Shown here in pieces: positions 30,901-37,466 of a stretch of DNA of 46,125 nucleotides. The DNA is taken from positions 1-46,125 of the forward strand of contig DYQZ01000004.1 in the NCBI GenBank assembly GCA_020719005.1, written 5' to 3'. The notes under the pieces were generated by a model, which worked only from the letters and a program-made list of their open reading frames with translations, did not search any database and had not been told where the DNA came from. Positions within the stretch are counted from its first letter, which is position 1, and the number at the start of each line of letters is the position of its first letter. The stretch comes from Candidatus Omnitrophus sp. GTDB lineage: Bacteria; Omnitrophota; Gorgyraeia; Zapsychrales; Fredricksoniimonadaceae. The translations under genes and the position numbers were made by a program.

Positions 30901-33900
30901 TTCATTGAATGACGCGAAGAATGAATTGGCGCGTGTACAACAGGCGATTCCCGCCCAGGTCGCTACTGCAGTTGCGGCTGTTCGCGCTCCTCTTCAGACG
31001 GAGAATAGTACACTCAAGGATGCTTTAACGAAAGCAAAAGAGGAGCTTGCGGTAAAGCTTGAAGAGCTTAAAGACCTGAATGCTGAATTTGATGGGGTCA
31101 AGGAAGCGTTGGTCGCTTCGGAAAAAGAACGAGTGATCAGAGAGAAGCAGGGGGTCATGCTGACAGCTAAATTGTCATCGCTTAGCACCTCGATCCCTGA
31201 TCAGGTTGCATCAGCCAGAGAGCCTGTTCTTAAGGAGTTAAATACACTCAAAGAAAAGATCGTAGAGCAGACGGCGGATATGACAGAGAAACAGCGTCTT
31301 ATCGACGTACTTAGTGCGGATAAGGCGATGCTTTTAAAACAGGCGGAAGACCTGCGTCTTAAGCAGTCTGGCATGGGCCAGGAATTGCTCAGCACGCGCA
31401 CGGCGTTGAAAGCGCAGGAAGAAGATGTTGTTGTGAAGATGGCGCTTGCCAAGAAGCCTTTGGAAGAAGCACTTATTCAGGCGAAGAAAGATCAGGATAA
31501 GCTGCGTGCAGAGATAGGTTTGACCGCCGATCAGCTTCGGGCCAAGATGGCGGCACTTGATCAGTTGAATACGTCGTTGGTTGGTTTGACCAAAGAGCGT
31601 GATCTGTTGATTACTGAAAAGATGCAGTTGAATGCTCAGCTTGAGCAAATAAAGCTTAAAGCGGCCGTTGATGAAAAGAGCGCGATCGAGCGTTTGGCAC
31701 AAGCTGAGACTAATGTGCGCCAGCCCCTGGAAGCTCAAGTGGTAAAGGTCCGGAATGAGATGAGTGCCGAGATAAAAGCGCTTGAAGAAAAGAGTGGGAA
31801 AGAAGCGGAGGCGTTGCAAGCTAAGATCTCGTCGTTGGACATGGCGGCAAAGGACCTTTCAGGTCGCCTCGCGGAAAAAGAAGCGGTATTAAAAAGTTTA
31901 AGCGAGGAAAAACAGAACCTTTCTATGGGACTTGCTTCTCAGGAAAAAGCAAAGGCCTCTCTTGAAGGGAACATTGCGGCGTTAAAAAAGGAAATGGAGG
32001 CGGTGAATGCTTCTGTTGCGGAGCGTGTGGTGAAGGCCAAAGAGCCTTTGGAAAAGCATATCAAGGACCTTGAGAATCAGTTACGTGCAAGTGAGATCCT
32101 CGCCGGATCAAAGCTCAATCAGATGCAGGTCCCTCTTAAGGACAGGATCAGTTTTCTTGAAAATGAAGTTAAAACCGCGCAGGACCTGTATCAACAACAG
32201 GAAAAAATGGTAAAAGAAATGGTCGCTAAGCGCGATGAGCTCCTTAAGAACCTTGGTGAGGTCGAGCGTGACCGTCAGTCGCTTAAAGTTCAGGTCACGG
32301 GTCTGACGAATAAATTAACTGAAAGTGAGAGCGCGCTTCCTGTACGTTTAGCTCAGGCCAAGGCTCCGTCGGAGGCTAAGACCGTTGAACTGGAAAGTCA
32401 GGTCGAGAAATTGACCGCGGCACTTAAAGAAGCACTGGAAAATAAGGACAAGATGGCAGCGGAGTCGCTGAAAGAAGCGCAGGCTTTGCGTCAATCACTT
32501 GATCAGGCGGTGCGTGAGAAGACGTCTGTTGGTAATGAGCTCTCTGTTCTTAAGGCTACAGCAGAGGGGCTGTCGGTGTCCTCTGAGGAAAGAGCTCGAA
32601 GTGTAGAAGAGTTGCGTCAGAAGAATTTTGAACTGACACGTGAGCTTTCAGCGCTTCAGGGGAACAAGGCTTCGTTGGATAAGAAATTCCAGCAGACGGA
32701 TGCGGAGCTTAAAAATTTCCAGGGTTCCATCAGCAAGCGTATTGAAGAAGCCCGTCAGCCTTTGGAAGATACGCTGCGGTCTCTCGAGAAAAATTTGTTC
32801 GAGAAAGATACAGCTCTCAAGGATAAAGATGCCGAGATCATGCGCCTGACCAAAGAGCGCAATAATTTCGTTGGCAAGTTTTCTCAGGCGGAAGAACAAG
32901 GGAAGACATCATTAAGCAAAATGGCTCAGCTTGAAAGCCAGCAGGCAGCATTTGACCAGAAGATGAATGAGACCATTGCTCAGACCAGGGGGCCTCTTGA
33001 AAAACAGATCACGGACCTGACGCTTCGTTTGTCGTCGTTACAAGCTGAGCGCAAGGCGGAGACTGATGGCGTATCTGTCAAGTTGGCTGCTACGAATGCC
33101 GGTTGGGAAAAGCAGATGGCGGCTCTGAAGGCCGAGATGGAACGCATGACGGCAGCTTCCCGTTCTTCGTCGGAAGCGTTAAAGGTTTCTTATGAAGAGA
33201 AGATCGCACAGCTTAATATGCGTCTTAATGAATTGAAGGCCGATCTGGATGGCCGTGTTAAAACAGCGTCGGATGCGAGATCGGCGCAAGATGCACAGCG
33301 GGCGGCATTAAATGCGCTCAAGGAAGAGAAAGCAAAGATGTCGGCGGAGATCCTTCAATTGCGCGAGGCATTAAAAGTGAAAGAAGCTGATATGACGCTT
33401 AAGGTTTCTTCACTTAGCGCTTCCCGTCAGGATGAGATAAAAGCGGTTGAGGAAAAATGGGGCGCTTCAAAAGCAGAGATCGAAAAGACAGCGCAGGCGC
33501 TGAAGGCGCAGTTGAATGCGCAGTCTCTTGAGTTCACGCGGCAAATGCAGGCCAAAGAAATGATCCTCAAGGAGAAAGAATTGGCCGTATCTCAGATGCA
33601 GTTCAGGATCGAAGGGCTGGAGAAAGATCTTGATATGATGAAACAGGACAAGACATCTCTTGATGAAGAGAAGGCCCGTATGGAACAAACCCTCAAGGAG
33701 TCAAAGGCGGGTTCGATCGAATCCCGTCGTGTTGAGATCGACGCGGCTAAGGCACCATTGCTTGAGCAGTCGCGTCAACTTCAAAAGACGGTTGAATTGA
33801 AGGAGGAGGAGATCAAGGCTCAAAAGGCGCGCGAATCTGTTTTGATCCAGACCCGTGAAAAAATGAACGGCGAGTTCGTTCTGTTGAAGGATCAGCTGGG

Positions 33901-34285
33901 CAAACTCGAGGCACAATATGCCGAGGCCATGGCCTTATTGTCTAATGTGCAAGGGGCGGGACGCACAAACCTTGATGAGGCGCGTAAAGAATTAGAGGGG
34001 AAGATCGTCCAGATCCAGGCAGAGTCAGCACCTCTTAAAGCTCAAATAATGGAGAGGGACGCATCGATCAAAGCATTGAAAGCCTCATTAGAAGCATCAG
34101 TGAAAGAGAAAGATGTTATGAATGCCGAGGCTTTAAGGCTGAAAGAGAAAACCGCGGCATTGGAAACAGAATTGAGGTCTAAAGATAAAGCGTTCACAGC
34201 CCTTCGTCAGCAAGTTGATACGAAACAGCAGGACCTGAAGGCTGTTCAGGATGAATTGAACGGAGCGATGGAACTGGTCAAGTAG
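21926..34285 (+). CDS. Giant (4119 aa) secreted coiled-coil protein with periodic two-proline hinges
   Basis: Single uninterrupted ORF; signal peptide MNKKSILPGILAVVFLSSNLMPYGVHA|AP; continuous K/E/A/L/Q heptad-like sequence; recurrent motif such as SLPEKLAQVKRPLEAEL, ALPVKLAETKRPLEEKI, EMPGKIAEAKKPLESKA. Confidence 0.92.
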   Translation: MNKKSILPGILAVVFLSSNLMPYGVHAAPLDMVAQDELFFAQQELKQAKDKLLAKEAELSKLVMEKEVAKMNAETASREKELLQAKIDGLQKNIVERDQSLPKQIEQSIGPLQSRADELSQELKVLQFSLEQKNIRLAEVEAQKQGIELQMRKTDDEKLLLRDSLRRVGDELDKLKTNLAKRVQEETAVQQAKIVELESKASAQKTLTDEKIKQASVVLEDKVRSLDLQLKSKDDEANAKVAAIKEQLDQKIKNLEAALLSAKNETAGALKNAEGLSKATIETLRQELGAREADAQRRVAEAKVPYEEKIKQLTSNIATVKEAALKDVQVIKGKYEEKVTALQAEMGKAKTDADVKVKAVREELQKKIDELNNKIEQDKTDAAGKLGAQRLDYDGKLALVKQETLKVQQELSSREGMIASLKQERDALLLKGEDAKKSEAVLTAKISGLQDEMAALKKNAELQVQVAKNDSALIVEKMKTDAQLAQEKIKAEADKALANADGRVAKIQEELNALRIVLKDKETQAQVAEKERDALSAKLATALSSGDALRKNMEMVQAELKTFQQSLPQKLEEGKAPLAAEIGMLKAKITALDVAARDADAKARLDIEKAEARTAVEVARIKEESAKALAVVKDDASKALALAKNDTVVGVKAAKEEAAAAVVLVRNESAGEIARIKAEASQMKDASGEEIRLLKAKIAEVQSSLPRLVELEKTPLQEKIRVLETELQQALIVAEKTSGEIKSGYETKLTGLKNTLDQQKVTFEEQLRAVKTPLEAEVRSLQQKLAEMDGTLKVKEEKIAALSSDREALLKEKEKTALSFAGEKNALMSAKADLEGLIKAAQDEGKQSALRLKELSDRKAFLDEALAKASAERVRLTTSLETVQQELKVARESVPLEVAKAADPLKGKIADIEAKAKEEAARMQMSISDLAAKMKAMTTERDALLKEKEKLVVLRANIEEELKTLKETATKEVEALPLKLAEARKPLEEKIGALSLKTVSLEAALKDKDAALLVLSKEREALTWQRATLQSEKEKLSLEAERNVQTLKMKLDDLQEEGVAKAQAAKVQLASVQEDGLRKVKASEEALSLQQKNADEQMRKVQASLDASNAQLKKVQASLEASNIALKEKQDSLTVLTGERNVLSAEKVKAVELKASTEEALKNVKAELAKENASLPEKLAQVKRPLEAELAKVKAEWMSLNEGLKNKEAQFNVLSKEHADLLNEKEKLVVSKGELEAALKDVKGSLMAAVAEMPGKIAEAKKPLESKAAGLEQELRKVSAQLTSANDKIQTLLSQQTKVMQENAALLEARNTAVARVAQLTIDQKDQAEALPVKLAETKRPLEEKIQDLEETVATSQKTIAEKENAISALDKEKAQLMKDKDSLGAAVRGANEKIALLQADIARARQDIDSKKAENAALLKERDGLENEKAATLKETAAFKKEFLALQGRAEKIAQAFEEKEKALGATIKERDGLLKDKVSLEALRSSLEGQLKESREKFASEADALPEKLLKAQEPIALQVKEAEAKYTTASEALKNKSDEAKSLQIRLEEMTKKAASLDNERAKLTQALSALQQEKETLNASIPGRVASVEVPLKEKVEALQKQLSDMNSAYKSSETEKGRILTQLGAVMKERDTLNVAVADLSGQLTQFKGQLVETREALKTNETLLPEKLASAQAEALRPVTDELAGVKAKLTDVSAQLVVKAKTVEDLSAEREALKKQIEGVNARYGKLEMLLKTRMDEMQKVIGEKDAALTKLKEDSQARWESREVEVAGVAKAKDALLKEKEQALSVLGKEAQALKTQLDQVIKEKENAVVDIQQLSSDKAALEKSIPLKVSEALRPLEAKTAQIVAELDKNAALLASKEKELSALNGAQAALQKEFKGAQEEIAGLSLSLTRAGETASVTGARLQDAKKELNDLTKEKDALVKNIGQLLDEKKGLEEALMASRREAESLQASIPERLSQVQTPLNVKLSALEKTTLEKDQVIKGLEADLSAVGQELALVKKEYATLTAEKMKADAGNQTLAKELQALKGSIPQQLASVEKPLTVKIADAEERARGMQEMLSRKEALIKDAGARQAALLKEMNEVKQAKSDLEVLLAKERTDHEAFVAGVPQQLLSVETPLKNEVMLLQKKLADNASLIHQKEEVYARLTTERDGLLKDKNAAVEEVKRLSLLVDRSREEQSAISTALVNAQKALNDEKTALPLRLSQLKAQTEAPLNARLAELDSTEKALNAALSEKQKNIVQLLSEKDRLSAQLKEEQGRAAQLSGALDVSRAEASRLKEALPKEIEEARSKARDEATRPLQAEVARLNTSLVDQKKTLDLTNEQLRIKAENEKTALQARISDAEKSIQTKDEALKALAVSKDKLDVQLKEALAQRQRQEEAALKAQALFTERLKAAETALVEVQKKAELQLGQAQESGRAELTNVKAAAQNAQASLSGKVTELSEKIKEQNSVIKEREDRLTALDRQRTGLQQELKTSQDRVISLEADLKSVGEKLSSAEKSIPQRLSALRVEVAQPLEAEMAALKAKTAGDLTALQVKAGEDVKRAQAQTAEVKASLEKALADAGARVSALDQQVSDRQAQVVLLTKEKEEVTRSLAGERAGYAKLTKEHQDLIEKMKIVEASVPQKIEQSVMASVAAAREPLQNKIAELEKRTSAMSDAIGQKDVELSRRAEALAKLVKERDLTSNELNSVKAEKGKILADLMRTEADLKATASALPEKLAAVRMDATKPLEAELAKTKQKADEDVKAAMADALSKVNDEKARREAEQRTLQEKMGVLNKELLNAQNAMLGVKTSLEGISQQRNSLVNEVAALKKENTVLARTLDEVRSEGLKEKEAGGVRIANLEAQMKAKTDDLMKQVEERIRQAENKVVEMRQQAEDRLAMAKAENQRAVETVSAEAVKTRQEAEGKLAQFNKEAGQKEKALQDELSALRQSLDVRVKALSDELKTGENSFLAMKQERDALSLRLKEEQAASLKLNVSLNDAKNELARVQQAIPAQVATAVAAVRAPLQTENSTLKDALTKAKEELAVKLEELKDLNAEFDGVKEALVASEKERVIREKQGVMLTAKLSSLSTSIPDQVASAREPVLKELNTLKEKIVEQTADMTEKQRLIDVLSADKAMLLKQAEDLRLKQSGMGQELLSTRTALKAQEEDVVVKMALAKKPLEEALIQAKKDQDKLRAEIGLTADQLRAKMAALDQLNTSLVGLTKERDLLITEKMQLNAQLEQIKLKAAVDEKSAIERLAQAETNVRQPLEAQVVKVRNEMSAEIKALEEKSGKEAEALQAKISSLDMAAKDLSGRLAEKEAVLKSLSEEKQNLSMGLASQEKAKASLEGNIAALKKEMEAVNASVAERVVKAKEPLEKHIKDLENQLRASEILAGSKLNQMQVPLKDRISFLENEVKTAQDLYQQQEKMVKEMVAKRDELLKNLGEVERDRQSLKVQVTGLTNKLTESESALPVRLAQAKAPSEAKTVELESQVEKLTAALKEALENKDKMAAESLKEAQALRQSLDQAVREKTSVGNELSVLKATAEGLSVSSEERARSVEELRQKNFELTRELSALQGNKASLDKKFQQTDAELKNFQGSISKRIEEARQPLEDTLRSLEKNLFEKDTALKDKDAEIMRLTKERNNFVGKFSQAEEQGKTSLSKMAQLESQQAAFDQKMNETIAQTRGPLEKQITDLTLRLSSLQAERKAETDGVSVKLAATNAGWEKQMAALKAEMERMTAASRSSSEALKVSYEEKIAQLNMRLNELKADLDGRVKTASDARSAQDAQRAALNALKEEKAKMSAEILQLREALKVKEADMTLKVSSLSASRQDEIKAVEEKWGASKAEIEKTAQALKAQLNAQSLEFTRQMQAKEMILKEKELAVSQMQFRIEGLEKDLDMMKQDKTSLDEEKARMEQTLKESKAGSIESRRVEIDAAKAPLLEQSRQLQKTVELKEEEIKAQKARESVLIQTREKMNGEFVLLKDQLGKLEAQYAEAMALLSNVQGAGRTNLDEARKELEGKIVQIQAESAPLKAQIMERDASIKALKASLEASVKEKDVMNAEALRLKEKTAALETELRSKDKAFTALRQQVDTKQQDLKAVQDELNGAMELVK
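23759..23956 (+). repeat. Six consecutive 11-residue (hendecad) repeats within the giant ORF
   Basis: ARTAVEVARIK / EESAKALAVVK / DDASKALALAK / NDTVVGVKAAK / EEAAAAVVLVR / NESAGEIARIK. Confidence 0.8.
25223..25306 (+). repeat. 42-bp (14-codon, two-heptad) tandem duplication within the giant ORF
   Basis: KVQASLDASNAQLK / KVQASLEASNIALK. Confidence 0.85.
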
Positions 34286-34291
34286 AAAAAA

Positions 34292-34355
34292 TAGGGACAT
34301 GATGACTTTTCTAACATAAATAATAAGAAAAGTCATCGTGTCCCTACTTTTTTCG
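34292..34355. terminator. Strong, probably bidirectional terminator or REP-like palindrome after the giant gene
   Basis: agggacatgatgacttttct (34293..34312) pairs with agaaaagtcatcgtgtccct (34326..34345) over 20 bp with one G.U; A6 upstream, T6 downstream. Confidence 0.85.
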
Positions 34356-34473
34356 TGCCCCTCTTTCTTTATATAAGATAAGTATTTTATACTTCTATTC
34401 TTGACTATTTATTTATCAGCGTCAAAATAAAACTGTTGGTGTTACGTCCGATAATTAACAGGAGCCTAGACGC

Positions 34474-35544
34474 ATGATCGCAGCCTATCACCATCTTTGG
34501 GGCACTGTACTTCTTTTTCGGGATCCTTTCTTTCTTGCTATGTTTTTTGTTGTTGTTTTAACGCCTCTGATGATCGTTCTTGCGCATCGTTTTAATATCC
34601 TGGATCATCCGAATGAACGTAAACTACACTCTAAGCCTGTGCCGCGTTTGGGGGGGCTGGGGATCCTGATCGCTTTTTGGATGGCCGCTTTATTTCATTT
34701 GCCCTGGAGCAATGAATTCACTTCTATTCTGATCGGCGGTTCGATCATTGCGATCATGGGGATCGTTGATGATATTCGCGGCCTTTCTTCCGTGGTGCGT
34801 CTTGGTGGACAGCTTCTGGCATCTATCATTGTGATGTCGTCGGGGCTTATTGTTTCTTTTATGCCGCATACGCTTTTGGGAACGCTCATCGCATGGCTGA
34901 TCACACTCCTTTGGATCATCGGGATCATCAATGCCTTGAATTTTATGGATGGCCTGGACGGCCTGGCTTCCGGCATGACCATGATCGCAGCCTTCTTTTT
35001 CTTTTTAATGGCAGTTTATTTACGTCAGCTTGATGTGGCGCTCTTGGGTGCTGTTCTGATGGGGAGTGCAGCGGGATTTTTGTTCTATAATTTTAAACCG
35101 GCAAAAATATATCTTGGGGATGGCGGAAGCACTTTCTTTGGTTTTATGCTGGCGTGCCTGGCACTGTACGGCGGATGGTCGAATGACGGTTTCATTGTAG
35201 CACTGGGGGTTCCGACCATTATCCTGGGGGTGCTGGTGTTTGATATGATCTATATCACGATCTCGCGTATCAAGAATGGTGAGGTGAAGACATTCCGTCA
35301 GTGGCTTGATCATACGGGCAGGGATCATTTTCATCATCGTTTATTAAGCCTGGGGTTCTCTGAAGTAGGGGCCGTGCTGTTCATTTATCTGGTGTGTTTT
35401 ATCCTGGGGCTTAACGTGTTGGTGCTTGAGCGTTTGCGTAATCCATTGGGAGTTGGTATCCAGTTCTTCAATGCCATGCTTATTTTCCTGCTCATCTTAT
35501 CCTTGATGCGGACAGGGAGGGCGTTCCTTAGTAAGAAGAAATAG
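34474..35544 (+). CDS. Undecaprenyl-phosphate N-acetylhexosamine-1-phosphate transferase (WecA/TagO-like, MraY superfamily)
   Basis: DHPNERKLHSKPVPRLGGLGI, GIINALNFMDGLDGLASG, KIYLGDGGSTFFGF and HTGRDHFHHRLLSLGFS. Confidence 0.93.
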   Translation: MIAAYHHLWGTVLLFRDPFFLAMFFVVVLTPLMIVLAHRFNILDHPNERKLHSKPVPRLGGLGILIAFWMAALFHLPWSNEFTSILIGGSIIAIMGIVDDIRGLSSVVRLGGQLLASIIVMSSGLIVSFMPHTLLGTLIAWLITLLWIIGIINALNFMDGLDGLASGMTMIAAFFFFLMAVYLRQLDVALLGAVLMGSAAGFLFYNFKPAKIYLGDGGSTFFGFMLACLALYGGWSNDGFIVALGVPTIILGVLVFDMIYITISRIKNGEVKTFRQWLDHTGRDHFHHRLLSLGFSEVGAVLFIYLVCFILGLNVLVLERLRNPLGVGIQFFNAMLIFLLILSLMRTGRAFLSKKK

Positions 35545-35551
35545 GAGTGTT

Positions 35552-36637
35552 GTGCAGATCGATCTTGTAAAACGGACATTGCGATTTCTATTGACCCAGG
35601 GGGCTATCCTCGTCGGGGTCATTATGCTTTTTTTGATCTTAAGCAGTGTGTTCTTTGTTAAGAACGCGATCCGCTGGCATTTATCCAACATTGAACAGGA
35701 TGTGATCATATTTTCACAGCAGACCGCCCGTTCCGGTGAGGTCCCTAAACGCGGGGATCTTGGATCATATACATTTTTTATTATTGGTAATGACGGAAAA
35801 TATATCCTTCCCCGTCTACCGCGAGGGGATGAACGGGAACGTCTTTGGCAGGAATATGAAACGAAATTGATCTATGAGATGCAAAAAAGGCGGGATGGCT
35901 GGAGTTATTATCCTGATGAGAAAAGTTTGAAGTGGGGCGAGGGGCGTTATGTCATTCGTTATGTTTATCTTGAGAAACAGGGCTGGATCGTGGCCGCCGA
36001 AGGAGTTCTTCCAGGGTCGATCAGCCTGCTCGAAGGATTTTTAACAGCAAAGTTGTTCTTGGGGCTCTTTTTAATGTTGGCTCTTGCGATGGGACTTATG
36101 CTTTTTAATGCATTCTGGCATTTTAACAAAGTGATGCGCGCAGTGGCCCGGTCCCATGAAAATAATTTTATTGCCGTTCCATCATCGACGAGTGCTGAAG
36201 AAGTATCTCCGTTCGTGCAGGCTCCCGACAGGTCTTCATCGGGGGGTGGTATCCATAACAGGTCTTCGATGGTATTGCCCAAACACGTGATGGAGCCCGC
36301 GGTCGCTGTTCAACCGGAGCAAAAACCACAGGCTGTTGGAAGGGCGTTGGATCTGCTGCGAACATCGTCTGCACAAAAAAGTTTTTCATCCAGTGAATAT
36401 CCCGAGATCTCCGAACGGCATCAAGAGCAAGAAGCCCCATCGGAGAAAGAACGCGTACAGCATCCTAAAGAAAGATCCCAGGGGACGCGTTTAATGGATA
36501 CTTCTTTTATGCCCAGGCCCCAGACATCTGCCGCAGGGCCGCGGTCATTTGACGGCTTAGGTGAGGTTACGGTTGACACAACACAGATCAAGTCGCCTCT
36601 GCTTCGCAAGGCGATCGAACAGATCAGGGGGGAATAG
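35552..36637 (+). CDS. Membrane protein with extracytoplasmic sensor-like loop and low-complexity cytoplasmic tail
   Basis: GTG start. Two hydrophobic segments (LLTQGAILVGVIMLFLILSSVFFV; LFLGLFLMLALAMGLMLF) flank a ~140-aa loop; the polar tail ends DTTQIKSPLLRKAIEQIRGE. Confidence 0.65.
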   Translation: MQIDLVKRTLRFLLTQGAILVGVIMLFLILSSVFFVKNAIRWHLSNIEQDVIIFSQQTARSGEVPKRGDLGSYTFFIIGNDGKYILPRLPRGDERERLWQEYETKLIYEMQKRRDGWSYYPDEKSLKWGEGRYVIRYVYLEKQGWIVAAEGVLPGSISLLEGFLTAKLFLGLFLMLALAMGLMLFNAFWHFNKVMRAVARSHENNFIAVPSSTSAEEVSPFVQAPDRSSSGGGIHNRSSMVLPKHVMEPAVAVQPEQKPQAVGRALDLLRTSSAQKSFSSSEYPEISERHQEQEAPSEKERVQHPKERSQGTRLMDTSFMPRPQTSAAGPRSFDGLGEVTVDTTQIKSPLLRKAIEQIRGE

Positions 36638-36641
36638 AGGC

Positions 36642-37466
36642 GTGTATACCAAGCACTGGTCTCTTTTTGAAAAACCTTTTGAACTGACGCCGGACCCGAA
36701 GTACGTCTATTATTCCAAGGCGCATGAAGAGGCTCTCTTGAGGCTTGTTTATACGGTGCGGGATGCCAAGGGCGCGATGCTGTTGACAGGCGGATATGGT
36801 TGCGGCAAAACGATCCTCAGCCGCGTGTTCTTGAATGAGCTCGTGAGTGCATCCAAGTATGAAGTAGCGCTCATTACAAACCCGCGTTATTCGGCCAAGG
36901 AGCTTTTGATCGAGATCATCTATCAGCTCGGCGGAGAGCGTCACGACTATAAATCCAAAGGCGAGCTCTTGCATCTTTTTAATGAGACCATTTATCGGAA
37001 CTTGGAAAATCATAAAGAAACGGTTATAGTAATAGATGAGGCGCAGGCGATCGAGGACTTAGAGACGTTCGAGGAGCTTAGGCTTTTGCTCAATTTTCAG
37101 CAGAACAACCGCTTTTTGATCACGCTGATATTGATCGGTCAACCCGAACTTCGTGCACGTCTTAAGAGTTTACCGCAACTAAAACAACGCTTGATGATCG
37201 AGTATCACCTCAATGCGTTGGATGAACGTGATTGTTATCAGTATATTGATCATCGATTGCGTGTGGCAGGGGCCAAGCATGAGATATTTGAGGCGCGGGC
37301 AAAGAAAATGATCTACAAGATCTCGGCGGGTGTGCCGCGCGTGATCAATGGTTTGGCGGATATCGCATTACTCATCGGGTATTCCGAGAATAAAAAGAGC
37401 ATTGACGAAGATTTCATTAAACGGGTGGCTGAGAATAGCGAGATGTCAACGTCATGGTCAGACTGA
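36642..37466 (+). CDS. ExeA-like AAA ATPase (type often found in exopolysaccharide loci)
   Basis: GTG start VYTKHWSLFEKPFELTPDPKYVYYSKAHEEAL, Walker A TGGYGCGKTILSR and TVIVIDEAQAIEDLETFEELRLLLNF. Confidence 0.88.
   Translation: MYTKHWSLFEKPFELTPDPKYVYYSKAHEEALLRLVYTVRDAKGAMLLTGGYGCGKTILSRVFLNELVSASKYEVALITNPRYSAKELLIEIIYQLGGERHDYKSKGELLHLFNETIYRNLENHKETVIVIDEAQAIEDLETFEELRLLLNFQQNNRFLITLILIGQPELRARLKSLPQLKQRLMIEYHLNALDERDCYQYIDHRLRVAGAKHEIFEARAKKMIYKISAGVPRVINGLADIALLIGYSENKKSIDEDFIKRVAENSEMSTSWSD

Noticed and set aside
22103-34336. Many minus-strand ORFs of 60-240 aa opposite the giant gene (e.g. 27860..28570)
   Set aside because: Expected by-product of a long coiled-coil gene rich in Lys/Glu/Ala/Leu codons; compositions are low-complexity Ser/Phe/Leu or Arg/Leu with no domains.
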